Source: Zingiber officinale
Lineage: Eukaryota; Streptophyta; Magnoliopsida; Zingiberales; Zingiberaceae
Assembly: GCF_018446385.1 (NCBI RefSeq)
Contig: NC_055990.1
Span: forward strand, 130,646,996 to 130,710,995
Direction: 5' to 3'
DNA: 64,000 bases
Part shown: positions 23,861-35,888 of the stretch, piece by piece
Position numbering within the stretch: position 1 is the stretch's first letter
Layout: each line of letters opens with the position of its first letter
The notes under the pieces: generated by a model
Database searches by the model: none
Seen by the model: the letters and a program-made list of their open reading frames with translations, nothing else
What the model was told of the DNA's origin: nothing
Made by a program: the position numbers and the translations under genes

Positions 23861-26225
23861 TCAACATTGATTCTCCTCTGAAGATTTCCAGCATCTGTTG
23901 TAGAACCACATAGAATCAGCAACCTTTGAATAACCATCTTGGTTCCTATGCCAGGCGTAGTAGGCATGGGTTCGGTTCTTGATATCGAAGATGGCATGGC
24001 CGAAGCTTGCTTCTCGGAAAGATGAGTAGCTTGGTTGTGGCTCTGTCATGCTGCATAATGCACAAAAATTGATTAACGAGAAACATAAAATTGAACATTA
24101 CCATCGACAGCTTCCTTGAGTTTCTTACTTGGTCGCAAGACCTTCGATATTTCCTCCATCGCCGATGGTGATGTACACGGGAGCTGATTCATCCGCCACT
24201 GGTTCACATTTGCCATTCACTATATTGTAAGCTACATTTGATATCCTATTCTGCGAGATTGTAAAGTTCTACATCTTTGGAACAGTTCGTCGTGAGAAAG
24301 GAAAAGATAAGATAATCCATACTGCGACGAATATCTTACACTACGTTCATAGGCATGAACATGGCCGGCAAAAACAACATCGACTTTGTGTTGTACAAAC
24401 CATGGCTCGAACATCACTCTCATCGTTTCGCCTTCCATATAGTGATAGTTGTAGCTGTTGTACCACGGCGAGTGCAGGAGAACAATCAACCATGGTGTCT
24501 CACTTCTATTTACCTTTGGTAGCTCTTCTTCAAGCCACCTGTACTGAGGGGTGTATTTTCCTATTAACATTTAGCAAATCCAGATTAATTCAGTAATCAC
24601 CGAAATCAATGTAAATGCATAAAAAAAACAAGATGACCGCGAAAGAACAAGATATTTGTATCGAAAGGCATCTTAGGGTCTTACCGTATGCAGAATATGA
24701 TGCCAAAACAATTATGTATGCCGATCCCCGTTTAATCGAGTACCAAAATGGTGCAGTGCTGCCCGAAGCTTTGTAAGGAACATGATATCTGTGTCTGAAT
24801 GGTTTAAATGGTTCAGTTTCACCCTGCACAAGTTTTTCAAATGTTTTAGCTTCCTAATCGTAACAAATCATCTATTGGACAAGTTTGAAATTAGTTAACC
24901 ATGGTCGTTCGTAGTTTGTATCTCCACAACATAAGGAAGAATTTGTTATTGAATTTTATATGGCTCCTCGTTTACTAGAAGTTATATCAATACCAAAGGA
25001 AATATCGTAAACATCTTAGCAGATTTAGAACATGGTGATATGAATATATAATCATGCTACTCACAATTTCAGGAACGAAGTCGATCTCGTGGTTTCCTGC
25101 TGTCCAAATCCAGGGCTGATACGCGGTGCTTCTCTCGACGAACCTGCCCCATGTATCCCATCTCACATTGTCATGGTTCGGGTAGTTATCGGCGTACGAA
25201 AGGTCACCTACATATAACACAGTCTGTGCTTGTGGATTGGATTCGTAATGTGTCAAGGTAATGTTTGAGTCGTAGCTTTGTCCAAGATCGCCTATAGACA
25301 ATAGAAGATACAAGAAAGTGACCAAGAATTGGAGCAATAACATCAGTCTTCATGTTGCTTAAGAATATCACCTATGAGCCCAAAAGTGTAAGGAACATCT
25401 AGACCAACTTTCGGTGGGGTGGTGAACCAAAATGTTCGAACCGTGTGGTCGATCCCAACCGCGTAGTAGTACTTAGTATCGTACTGCAGATAGGGATTGA
25501 ATTGATCATGCAAATCCATGAAAGGAACAAATAGAAGTATGTTACAAGACTTTAGATCACCTTCAATCGGCGGAGAGTGCAATGATGGATGTACCCTGAG
25601 GTGTAGTTGAAGAAGGTATAGCGAGTATATTTTCCTTTAGCAGAGATGTCAAGCTTGTCCTTGTGAGTCCCATACAGAACCTCACTAGAACCAGGTTCGT
25701 TCTCAGTCACCCATGAGATGATCATGGATGTGCCCACATGATCCCCCTGAGTGATATGCACCTTCAATGAAGGAAATTTAGAGATGCAATTCACCCAAAT
25801 GTTAAAGAAGGATGAAATCACAGAAAACTCTGAAAAGCTAAACTAAACAAAAACAGAGAGGTTCAGGTACAAGAACTGAAGGCAAAGCTCAAATCTTTAA
25901 CCCTGTAATAGAAAGCAAATGCAGGTGAAATGGCAAAACCCTAAGGCGAAGGGAAATCAGAAAAGACGTGTTTTTTTCTTTGGCAATGTGGATATCAGAA
26001 CAGGAAAGGAGACAACTTTAGGGAATCCACCTGCTGAGGCGCGTTGTATCCTGGCGGGACGGCGAAGACATCGCTGTCGATTGGCATGTCGACGGTCTTC
26101 TCCGGCTTCCTAACGAAGGAACTCGTGACTCCGCCTCGGCAGAAACCGACCAGCCCGGCGGCCACGACCGCCGCCAGCATCACGCGGACGCCCAGGCGCA
26201 TCACGCAGTCTCCGCGTAGCGCCAT
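23861..26225 (-). CDS. PAP: Purple acid phosphatase (PAP10/PAP12-like), secreted metallophosphatase
   Basis: Hydrolyses phosphate monoesters using a two-metal centre (Fe(III) with Zn or Mn); usually secreted or apoplastic and phosphate-starvation linked. Eight exons close in phase on the minus strand: 26031-26225, 25561-25761, 25372-25483, 25065-25291, 24685-24823, 24340-24560, 24129-24250, 23861-24050, giving 468 residues, the family norm. A signal peptide covers about residues 1-31; Met9 would give a tidier one, so the start may be there. The N-terminal fibronectin-like domain is followed by the catalytic domain with all five metal-binding blocks: GDLG (170-173), GDLSY (198-202), GNHE (235-238), VLLH (318-321) and GHVH (357-360). 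The active-site-side [12 protein letters not shown] and GDGGN motifs are present. N-glycosylation sequons are visible (for example NRS, NRT). Looks intact. Family certain; the PAP10/12 subgroup is my judgement. Confidence 0.95.
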
Positions 26226-27290
26226 CCTTCCCGGTCCCCCTGCAGCACCGCCGCGGCGACTTATTAAATAGAAGGGCGGGCGGGCGGAGGAGGGGAATGA
26301 CAGCGATGCGAGGGTTGGATTGCGAACGCGTGCGAATCAGGGAAATAAGAAGGCAAGAAAGGATTGGGAAGGTGAAAGATTCGACGTTGGCTTGGAGAGG
26401 ATGCGAGCGATTGCAGGGTGGGCGTGGAGGAGCAGAAGTCAAATCGTATCGTGTTTAAATTTCCCTCTTTTAAACGAGAGTCGGGACGTGTGGGGATTCT
26501 GGGCGCGGCGTTGTCAAGTATTAATGAGGGGTGTTTCTGGAATTGTGACCTCTGTTTGTAAATTGTAGTGCTTTAAAATTTGAATTTATTAAACAAATAT
26601 TCGGGTATATTCCGTCTTCATTAGCTGTGTTTCCATAAGAATTTTAAATTCAAACTTAAATTGGCTTTAAAAAGAATTTACGGGTAAATTTCCTAACGAA
26701 GTCTCCCACACTTTCCATTTTTTTTTCATAAATACCAGACATGTAAACGTGCGAAGTTATTCCTTATTTAGGCTCTTAATTTCCTTTTTCTTAAATATTA
26801 GATGTTTTATATGTAAAATTATTTGTTATTTAGGACAAATCTCTTATTTTCTAAAATGCCGCATTCCATTTAATTTTTTTATACTCCTAAATTCTAAAGA
26901 TAAAATATGGTTGATATAATTAAAAACTTAAAACAACAAACAATAAAAATAAAAAAAATACTAAAGATACGCCTAAAGCGTGTGTGATGCTTACAACGTG
27001 GGTGACGCTTACAACGTTGTCCACGTTGATTTTTTTCCATTTTTTAATTTTTTTTTGTTAAGTTTTTGATTATGTCACTAAGCTTTTGACTTTAGGATTT
27101 AGGAATTAGGTAATAATATTAAGCATAATGTATACCTAGCTCTGTGCAACGTAATTGTTTTTATATTTTTAACTCTCGATTATACAAATCTGTAAATTAG
27201 AAAGAATGAATCAGCAATATGTAGATTAGAAGGAACGAATAATAATGTGATGGTGTAAAGCTGAAGATGGTGATGAATAATGTGACAATC
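26226..27290. other. Upstream region of the phosphatase gene
   Basis: The first 200 bases are GC-rich; a TATTTAAT motif (minus strand, about 26263-26270) lies 40 bases above the annotated ATG, too near for that ATG unless the leader is very short, and somewhat easier if Met9 is the start. From 26560 to 27290 the DNA is AT-rich. No gene seen. No phosphate-response element (GNATATNC) was picked out with confidence. Confidence 0.35.
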
Positions 27291-27299
27291 AATTTTAAT

Positions 27300-29148
27300 A
27301 TATTTCGGTCACTCATGAAAAATTAAATTGTGCACAATTTGAATAGCAATATGATTATCACAATATAACGGAGTACATTAATGAAGAGAGATATTCATAT
27401 CTGTAAGCAACCAACACAACCAAACTATCTCACAAGTAGTTGAGGTCATGACACGATATTCAACTTATGTGGAAGATCTAAAAATAACATCTTATTTCTT
27501 ACTCTTCCAATAAATGAGAGAATTACTAAGAAAAATATAGAAATCAGTGGTGGATTTGTGATCTATAGGATCACTAGCCTAATCAGCATCAGAGTATGCA
27601 TGAAACTCTATAAATGAAGTAGAAGGAAATAAAAGACTTTAAAATTGAGTACCCTGAAGATACTTGAGAATACGAAGAACAACGACCCAATGAATTGTAG
27701 TTTGTGCAGTGACAAACTGATAATCATATGAATAACATATGCAATATATGGACGAGTCGCGCTGAGATAAACCAAGCTCTCAATAATAATTCAGTACAAA
27801 TTAAGATCTGACAAAGGTGAGTCATCAGATGGAGAATATCGAGCATTCGTCTCAATAGGAGTATCAACGACTCTGTTATCAGTGAGATGTGCACGCTCAA
27901 ACAAATCAGATATATACTTTGACTAGGATAAAAGAAAACATTTTGGGGAATAGACGGCCTCAATACCCAAAAAATAGCATAGTATACCCAAGTCTTTCAT
28001 ATCAACATAACGAGCTGACTCATACTTCAAGAAAATAATTCCATCAGAATCATCACCATTAATAATCATATCATCAACATATAACAATAAAAGAATATGA
28101 CATATACTCATATATTTGACAAACAATGTTGAATCATGATTATTAGGATGAAAATCAAGCTAAGCAATCACTGTAAAGAACTTCTCAAACCAGGCATAAG
28201 ATACTTGTTTGAGACCATAAAGTTCTTTATAAAGCTTCTAAACTTCACTAGGTTGATGTGAAATACCAGAAGGAGGTGTCATATAAACTTCTTCATGAAA
28301 ATTATCATTTAAAAATACATTCTTTACATTTGAGATATTCTTCATTGACAAACAGAAGCAAATAATAATTAGAGTACAAATAGTCATTATTTTTACAATA
28401 TAGGCAAATATTTCCTCATAATCCATGTCATACTTCTGAAAATAACTTATAACAACAAGACGAGATTTGTATCATTTGAAAGATCTATCAGATTTAGTTT
28501 TGATCTTATATACCTAATGAGAACAAATGGTGTATTTTCTTGGTGACAACAGAACCAAATCCCATATATAAGTCTGATGCAGAGTAGTTAATTAGTCAAC
28601 TATAGTATTATGCCAAAACGGGTTACAAACAATTTCTTTATAGGATATAGGCTCAGAAAGACAATGAAGAGATGCAACAAATGAAGCAAAAGAACGAGAA
28701 TAATAAGAGTAAGTAAAATCTAGTAGTTTAATAGACTTACGAATATGAGTGGACTGACGGTGGTAGAGAGAAGGATCATCTATAATTTTAGGAGATGATT
28801 AAGTAGTGACAGAAGGAGCATGTGTCTCAGGAACCAAAGTACCAGATTTGATTGAGCTACTAGTAGGGGTCGTGGGTGAAGCTTCCTCAATGTCGGTATT
28901 GAAAGGATTAATCCAAATAGATCCGACGTTATTATATTATGTGAACTAGCCGGAATAGAAAAGAATAGAATATGCTCAAGAAACACAGCATAACAAGAGA
29001 CATACAATTTTTAACTAATGAGATCAAAACAATGATATCCTTTTTAACCAACACCAAAATCTAAAAAGACACACAGAGAAGACCGAGGGGCTAATTTATT
29101 ACTCTCGACATATGGATGAAAGACGAAGCAAGTGTAAATACTCCAGGG
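27300..29148 (-). mobile_element. Old Copia fossil, RT and RNase H part
   Basis: Minus-strand remnants of Copia polymerase: LLYVDDMIINGDD with the downstream DLGILCYFLGIE block near 27950-28110, the FLNDNFHEEVYMTPPSGI block near 28260-28330, and RNase H-like traces toward 27450. Integrase-end traces may extend to about 29000. Heavily broken, with many breaks; no LTRs of its own identified. A different lineage from element A. Confidence 0.8.
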
Positions 29149-29198
29149 TGAGTTTTAATATAATCAACAAAGTTAAGTTAAGTTCTGTAGTTTGATCG

Positions 29199-29388
29199 TG
29201 TTAGGATTCAATAAAGTCTTACATTAGAAATATATGAAAAAGATCATGAGTTTAAAAGGTTGTAAGATATCTCCATTGATAATAAGACATTTTGGGTAGA
29301 GCACAAGAGTAAAGCTATGAGGGTTTAGGCTTAAATTGGACAATATGATACCATTATGGAGATATGTGAATATCCTTTGGACATAACA
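29199..29388 (+). repeat. Left LTR of the TRIM
   Basis: 190 bases, TG...CA, partner of 29860-30050. Confidence 0.85.
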
Positions 29389-29468
29389 AATTCTATCAAA
29401 GTCATGATCTAGACCAGATGTTATATGCATGACATTGAATGAAGTTGAGGGAGGGCTCGAAACATATT

Positions 29469-29823
29469 AGGATGACCGGATGCTCGCGGGGAGGCTCGGA
29501 GCAGGTTAAAGTGACTGGATGCTCATGGGGAAGGCTAAGAGAATGTTAAGGTGATCAGATACGGATGCTCACAGGGAAACCCGAACAAGTTAGGGTAATT
29601 GGATGCTTGCGAGGGAGGGTCAAACCAAGTCAAGGTGATCGGATGCTCACGGGGAAACCCAAAGCAGGTCAGGATGACCGAATACTCGCGAGGAGGCCCG
29701 AAGCAAGTCAGGGTGACCGAATGCTCATGGGAGGCCCGGTGCAAGTCAGGGTGAATGGATACTTGTGGGGAAGGCCCGGAGCAGGTCAAGAGTGACCACA
29801 TGCTCACGGGAAGGCTCGAACCA
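29469..29823 (+). repeat. GC-rich minisatellite inside the TRIM
   Basis: About nine degenerate units of roughly 40 bases with the core GTGACCGGATGCTC, then a G-rich stretch and GGCCCGGAGCA. It makes up most of the interior between primer site and polypurine tract. Open frames across it are an effect of the repeat, not genes. Confidence 0.85.
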
Positions 29824-29859
29824 TGAGAGTAATTGTGGTCCTTCGTTTGAGGGGAGGAT

Positions 29860-30050
29860 TGTTAGGATTCAATCAAAGTTTCATATTGAAAATATATGAA
29901 AAATATCATGAGTTTAAAAGGATGTAAGATATCTCCGTTGACAATGAGTTCTTTTGGGTAGAGTCCAAGAGCAAAACCATGAGGATTTAGGTCCAAAGTG
30001 GACATTATCATGTCATTGTGAAGATATGTGAATATCTTTTGGACATAACA
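29860..30050 (+). repeat. Right LTR of the TRIM
   Basis: 191 bases, partner of 29199-29388; a polypurine tract abuts its left end. Confidence 0.85.
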
Positions 30051-31572
30051 GATCCTTTGTGTCTAAGTGTACAGTGACTTAAGAACATAAAAAGTCAAGC
30101 GGAAGATGCAGCAAGTGAGAAAGATGACACGGGAAGTGAGTTGAAGGGCTCGGTGCATCCGAGGGACGAGGAGCTGCGGAAGAGTACTCCGGTGGATGAG
30201 AAGGATGCGTGCGATGCTTCCGAGGGACGAGAAGCCAGGGAGGAAGACTGCTCGAGGAGAAGGCTTGAGTTGGGATTTGAGTGAGCTCAACTCTAGACAG
30301 GTAGAGAATCACCTAAGGTCAACTCTGAGTTGACTTTGTCTAGGTGCTTAGACCAAGTCCAAGGGCCCAGACTCCAAGCGCCCGAACTAGGTCTAGGGCC
30401 CAAGTTCCAAGCGCTCGAAGAGGATCAACACGGAGTCCACATCAGCCGACTCCAAGAGCTCGGACTGGGTCCAGGTGTTCAAGAATCGATAAATCAATAA
30501 CAAAGAGTCGTTACAGAGAGGATCGAGTCAACCACATCAAGCGCCCGGAATACACCACATCAGCATATGACTAGTTATGACTAGTGGACTATAAATTAGA
30601 GCCCTGGTTCTCAAAGTTTACACAACACACACTATAATTGATTTCGTTTCATGTTTTAAGTATTTGTATTTCAAATTTCTATAAGAGGTTTCTCCGTCTA
30701 CATCAAAGGAGAAGTTTAGTGAGCTTCCACTACCTTGGATTACAAATCTCTCCAGTTGCAAATCAAGTAACTCTTTGTATCTCTTACTTTTTGTTTGTGT
30801 CTTTAATTTTATTCAACTAACGTGTGTTTTATCCTTGCTAAGTAAAAAAGCAAGAAATTGGTTTTAATTCTAACTTACAGGCTATTCACCCCCTTTAGTC
30901 ATCCTACATTGGCCCAACAAGTGGTATCAGAGCGACATGCGCTTTAGACTAACTGCTAACTGAAGCAACAAGATGGTTGGAGCGAGCATTCATTTATCAA
31001 AGTTCGAGGGGAATTTCATCTTTTGGAAAAAGAAAATGGAGGTATTTTTAAAAATAGATTTTGATATCTTATTAATTATCAAATATAGTTTTGCAGCAAC
31101 TAGAGATCAGCATGGTGACGAAAAAGAACATTTTTGGAGTAAAAAGGAGCGGGCAGACTTCGTGGCCAAGAGAAAAGTAGAGTTCCATCTGCTGAACTTA
31201 CTATCGCCACAAGAAGTCAACTACATCGAAAGTTATAATTAGGCCAAATAACTCTGGGAGAAGTTCCCGGAGCTTCATGAAGAAACATCAAAGGCGAAGC
31301 TAACAAAACGAGACATCCTTCGAAGTGAGTTAACAAATCTCCGAATGGAAAAGGGGAGGTGGTGACTCAACTACATGCAAAAATTAAAGAGCTAATCACC
31401 AGACTCATCAACCTCGGTGGATCGGTAACAAATTAGGACTCAATTCATTACGCACTTAATATTTTTCCGAGAACTCAAGAGTGGACATCAATAGTAGATA
31501 CCTACTACATCTTAAAAGACCTAGAGATAAGTATTTTAGAAGATTTATTTTCAATATTAGAATTACATGAAC

Positions 31573-31667
31573 TTAGCCTCTTGCAAAAAAAGTAGGGTAA
31601 GGCTGCGTACAATGGATCTTTCCTCGAGACCCCACATGGTGGGAGCTTTATGCACCGGGATACCTTT
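31573..31667 (+). repeat. 5'-truncated Au-like SINE
   Basis: Carries the conserved 3' half of the plant Au SINE (GTAGGGTAAGGCTGCGTACA; GGGAGCTTTATGCACCGGG). A perfect 17-bp target duplication, ATTAGAATTACATGAAC, flanks it at 31556-31572 and 31668-31684. It sits inside the gag fossil, so it arrived after that element. Confidence 0.9.
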
Positions 31668-32702
31668 ATTAGAATTACATGAACCTTAATGCACAAATCT
31701 CGAAAGGAAAAGAAGTCAAATCATAACTTAGCACTGCAAACTAAGAAGAATGGACCATATTCAGATTCCTCACTCGACAAAAATGAAGAAGCGTAAATGG
31801 TAAAGAAATTCAAAATATTTTTTAAATTTAACAATTTTACTAAGTCATAGGCTAAGAAGCTTCAACGGAGCAAATGAAAAGTATGATGCTAAAACTGCGC
31901 GGAGGAGGGACACGTCAAAGATAACTACTCGAAACTGAAGACCAAAGAAAAAGATAAAGAGAAAGGAACAAGAAGGTCCAAACACAAGAATCTCAAAGCT
32001 ACATGGGATGAGTCATCATCGAATAGTCCAAACTCGAGGAGTGCTCTGGACTAGTGCTAATAGCCAACCATCAATTAGAAGACGAAGACACTTTAGCAAT
32101 GAGCAACGAGCAACAATAAAGGGGGAGCATCAAACGATGAATCTAACATGATAAGTGAGGTACGTAATCTACCTTCAGAATAAAATGTATGATGCTATCA
32201 AGATGCTAAGTAGATTTTATGCAAACTAAGAACCAAATACATTGAATTGAAAAAGGTCCCCATTGAGTTGGAAAATGAAATAAAAAATGCATATTTAAAA
32301 GAAAATCATGATGATATGAAAAAGGAAAATTCAAAAATAAAAAATCAACTAAAAAAAATTCAAATATGACTCAACATGACTCAAATTCATATTTTTAACA
32401 AACTTCCCGGTTTAGAAATTATGAAGGGCTTAATTAGTATTTATAAAATTATAGGGGTCAAATTATAAAAATATCAAAAAAATAATATTTCAAGAAAATT
32501 TCTAATAAATCCAATAGGCATAACTTATTTTAAAGTTCTCAAATCATGTTAAATTAATTTTTATGCATGGTCAAATTTAATTTAGTTTAATTTTAATATT
32601 ATTTAGTAAAATTAATTATTTTATATATCTACTCTTCGTATTTTCTTTTAAATTTTTTTTCCTGATGACCAGTGGAAAATTTTCGTAGGATCGGACTGAT
32701 CA

Positions 32703-32930
32703 CCCTTAGGGTGCATTTGGTTCGGGGTTATCCTTGATAACTTTGGTTATCCATCTAAGGTTATCAACGAAAACCTTATTTGGTTTAGGTAATCGATGAT
32801 TCCCGGGTAATGTACCCGACATGTTAGTAAAAGGGGCATGCAATCCGGAATTGAAAAACCTTGAAAAACTAATGTTTTTCTTGATTCCGGGGTCAACGAA
32901 ATTTTTTTATCCAAAATATCCTTGAATAAG
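32703..32930 (+). repeat. Transposon-like head repeat, copy 1
   Basis: Starts GGGTGCATTTGGTTCGGGG directly after TTA and contains repeated GGTTATC units; a second copy is at 34424. GGGTGCATTTGGTT resembles the terminal repeat of Tourist-like (PIF/Harbinger) elements, which duplicate TTA or TAA. The other end with the inverted repeat was not found. An A-rich tract follows. Confidence 0.5.
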
Positions 32931-32939
32931 AGAAAAATG

Positions 32940-33420
32940 TGATAAAAAAAAATGTAAAGAAAAAATAAAATAAAATAAAATAAAATAAAATAAAATAAAA
33001 AACTTTTAAAAAATGTTAAAAAACATAGAAAATTTTAAAAAATAGAAAAAACATAAAAAATAATAAAAAAATAATAATAAATGGGAAAAAATTGAAAAAA
33101 CATAAAAAATGGAAAAAAAATAAAAACCGTAAAAAAATTTTTAAAAAAATAAAAAATGTAAAAATAATAAAAAAACATAAAAAATATATTAAAAAATAAA
33201 AAATAGAAAAAAATTAAAAACATTAAAAAATTAAAAACATATAAAAATTTTAAAAATTAAAAAAGCTTTAAATTTTTTTTTTAAAAAAAATATAAAAACG
33301 AAAAAAAAATAAAAAAATGCAAAAAATAAAAAAAAATAAAAAAAATAAAAAGAAAAAAAAACATATAAAAATAAAGAAAAATGTAAAAAGAAATATAGAG
33401 TTTAAATAAAAATAATAATA
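32940..33420. repeat. A-rich low-complexity tract
   Basis: Begins with (AAAAT)n at about 32957-33001, then hundreds of bases made almost only of A with T and occasional G (AAAAATGTAAAAA-like). No coding meaning. Confidence 0.9.
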
Positions 33421-34169
33421 GTCAATAAGACTAACTGAATTTATTATTTTTTTCTATTAAAATTTATTATTTCTGAATATTATAGATATTATCTGTTAAT
33501 AGAAAAAATTTTAAAATTTTTTTGTCTTATATTATTTTTTTTAAAAAAAAATCTTTTCTATAATAATGCTTATGTTTACAGTTAGGCTAAAAATTTTGAA
33601 GATTTTTTTACGATTGTATAATATTTTATAAAATTTTGATAAAAACATGCAATTTTAATATTTAAAATTGGTTGGAGATTAATTTTGAAAAAGTTAATTT
33701 TTTTTACTTAATACCATTATATTTGAATGTTTAGAAAAATCAACAAAATTGTTAGGAGTCAAAATATAATTTTAAACACTTATATTCAAAAATAACTATT
33801 TGGTTTAAAGATTATTTATTTTGGATAAAAAACTCTTTTGTTTTTCAAAAAAATTGTTCATAGTTGGAATAATTATGCTTAATATGGAAAAAAATTTCAA
33901 GATTTTTTTAAAACTTAGAAATAATTTTTAATCAATTTTTACCAAATTAATAAATTAATTGATAAAAATTATTCTTTTTAAATAATTAATTTCCATAAAA
34001 AGATATGTTTTAGTTTAAACTCCTAGGAAAATTTCTAATATTTTTCTAATTTTTGTTTTTAATTTTCTAGTCATTGGCCAATTTTCTTACCAGCAAATAG
34101 GTGAGCTAACTTTAAGGATCTTGGAGCAGGAGACGCGCATAGCACCAGCATGCATAATAATAATAATAT

Positions 34170-34205
<36 letters not shown>

Positions 34206-34420
34206 ATAATTTAATTTTTATTTTTTTTTTAAGGAAATCGTATTAAATATTGAATTATAATATTAAGCATAGAAAAAATTGATGGTGTGTGACATAACGG
34301 GTGTGGCATATCAAAATTTGATATGAGCTCTCTTATCTTGCACACCCTATGCACACTAAAAAAACAATTGATTTAAATTTTTTTTTTGTCATTAATATTA
34401 TAATTCAACCTTTAAATCTA
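33421..34420. other. AT-rich intergenic DNA
   Basis: No gene seen. An (AAT)n/(ATT)n microsatellite occupies about 34152-34207. Confidence 0.6.
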
Positions 34421-34423
34421 AGA

Positions 34424-34635
34424 GTGCATTTGGTTGGCAGTTATTTTTGATAACTTTGGTTATCCATCTAAGGTTATTAATGAAAACTCTGTTTAATTTA
34501 GGTAATCAATAATTCTCGAGTAATGTTTCATGCTCGAGACGTCAGCAAAAACAACATATAACCTGAAATCGAAAAATTAAGATTTTTCTTGATTTCGAGA
34601 TTAACGATTTTTTTTACTAAAAATATCCCATGATA
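34424..34635 (+). repeat. Transposon-like head repeat, copy 2
   Basis: Starts GAGTGCATTTGGTTGGC and follows copy 1 (32703) for about 210 bases at roughly 75-80 percent identity by eye. An A-rich tract (34640-34970) follows as after copy 1, so head and A-rich body seem to belong together. Confidence 0.5.
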
Positions 34636-34639
34636 TCAT

Positions 34640-34970
34640 AAAAATCTAAAAAAAACGTAAATAAAAAAAGGAAAACATAAAAATATATAAAAAAAAAAAT
34701 TAAAAAAAAGAAAGACAAAAAATATAAAAAAAGTAAAAAATTAAAAAACGTATGAAAAAAGAAAAAAAAGACTTAAAAATAAAAAAATTGCAAAAAAAGG
34801 TAAAAGATAAAAAATAAAAAACATATAAAAAGCGTAATAAAAACATAAAAAAGAATAGTAAAAAAGAAAAAAAAAACCAGAAAATGTAAAACAAAACCCG
34901 TAAAAAAATTTAAAAAATTGTAAAAAAATGTAAAAAAAAAATAAAAAGAAATTTGAAAAAAAAAAATATA
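34640..34970. repeat. A-rich low-complexity tract, second
   Basis: As at 32940-33420: almost all A with scattered T and G. Confidence 0.85.
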
Positions 34971-35101
34971 TGGTTTGTTTTACGATAATACAGTAAAATA
35001 TTAAACTATGTTATTCATTAAAATATTTAAATAAATAAATTTTTATTATATTATTTAGGTTAAGTCAAATAATATTTAAGGAACGAATTAGGAATTAATA
35101 T

Positions 35102-35114
35102 TTGGGTGGGCTTA

Positions 35115-35193
<79 letters not shown>

Positions 35194-35231
35194 CATTACA
35201 TTACATTATTTAAAAAATTATAGAAGGATCA

Positions 35232-35283
<52 letters not shown>

Positions 35284-35325
35284 CATTACATTACATTATT
35301 TAAAAATTTATAGAAGGATCAAGAT
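35102..35325 (+). repeat. Two (AT)n microsatellites in a tandem duplication
   Basis: (AT)n at 35120-35190 and 35237-35281, each followed by the same 50-base segment beginning ATCATTACATTACATT and ending TATAGAAGGATCA. The unit is thus duplicated head to tail, differing mainly in AT length. Confidence 0.9.
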
Positions 35326-35340
35326 TATTATTGGTTGGTT

Positions 35341-35386
35341 GGAAAGGAAAGGAAAGGAAAGGAAAAGAAAGGAAAGGAAAGGAAAG
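35341..35386 (+). repeat. (GGAAA)n microsatellite
   Basis: Nine near-perfect GGAAA units, one interrupted. Confidence 0.95.
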
Positions 35387-35888
35387 AGGACTGTTACTCC
35401 TTAGAAGACGAGGAAGAAAGGAGAGTTCTTGTTGGAGAAGGAGAAGAAAATTAAGTTACGGTTGGCCAGAAAAAAACAAGGAGGAAGGAGAAGACAAGAA
35501 GAAGTCGACGCGTGAAGACTTGTGTGTGAGACAGTGGGAGCGAAGTTGCGTATGTAGAAGAAAATAAAAAGAAAAAAAAAAGAGAAAATATATTTTTTTT
35601 CAAAAATTACTTAACACATTTTAATTGATTGAACCAGTTTAATTCAAATAAATTTAGAACGGTCATAATTTGATCAAATCAAATCTAAATCAACTCGGGT
35701 TTAGACCAATATACTTTTTATCTTTGTGTCATCTCGATGGATTTTGTTCGATCCCAATCCAATTTTAAATCAACATCTTCACTTCGTCTTTGTGTTTAAT
35801 TCAATTCATTTATTTATTCATTTTATTAAAAAAAATTCAATACTTAAATGTATAGCTTAGTGTGTATAGAAATACATGAGTATTGGGC

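Larger units (their letters stand above)
29199..30050 (+). mobile_element. TRIM (miniature LTR retrotransposon) with tandem-repeat interior
   Basis: 852 bases with no coding capacity: LTRs 29199-29388 and 29860-30050, both TGTTAGGATTCAAT...TAACA and about 85 percent alike by eye. A decayed Met-tRNA primer site (CTATCAAAGTCATGA, 29393-29407) follows the left LTR, and a polypurine tract (TTGAGGGGAGGAT, 29847-29859) precedes the right one. Flanking GATCG (29194-29198) and GATCC (30051-30055) are probably a target duplication with one change. Terminal-repeat retrotransposons in miniature depend on proteins from other elements. Confidence 0.85.
29149..32690 (+). mobile_element. Sirevirus-like Copia fossil, LTR plus gag, with TRIM nested in the LTR
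   Basis: The LTR probably starts TGAGTTTTAATATAATC at 29149 (the LTR at 55466 starts TGAGTTTTGATATTGTC) and ends CCCAACA at 30919. It is interrupted by a TRIM at 29199-30050, leaving a native LTR of about 0.9 kb. A perfect Met-tRNA primer site, TGGTATCAGAGC, is at 30922-30933. Gag starts at 30973 (LSKFEGNFIFWKKKMEVFLK) and runs in pieces to about 32350, with a decayed zinc knuckle near 31890 and KATWDESSS near 32000. Broken, many breaks; polymerase absent. A small SINE lies at 31573-31667. Confidence 0.8.

Noticed and set aside
29565-29795. Open frames on both strands at 29.5-29.8 kb
   Set aside because: They are repeat translations of the TRIM minisatellite.
35102-35404. Open frame of 100 codons rich in Tyr-Ile
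   Set aside because: It is a translation of (AT)n and (GGAAA)n microsatellites, not a gene.
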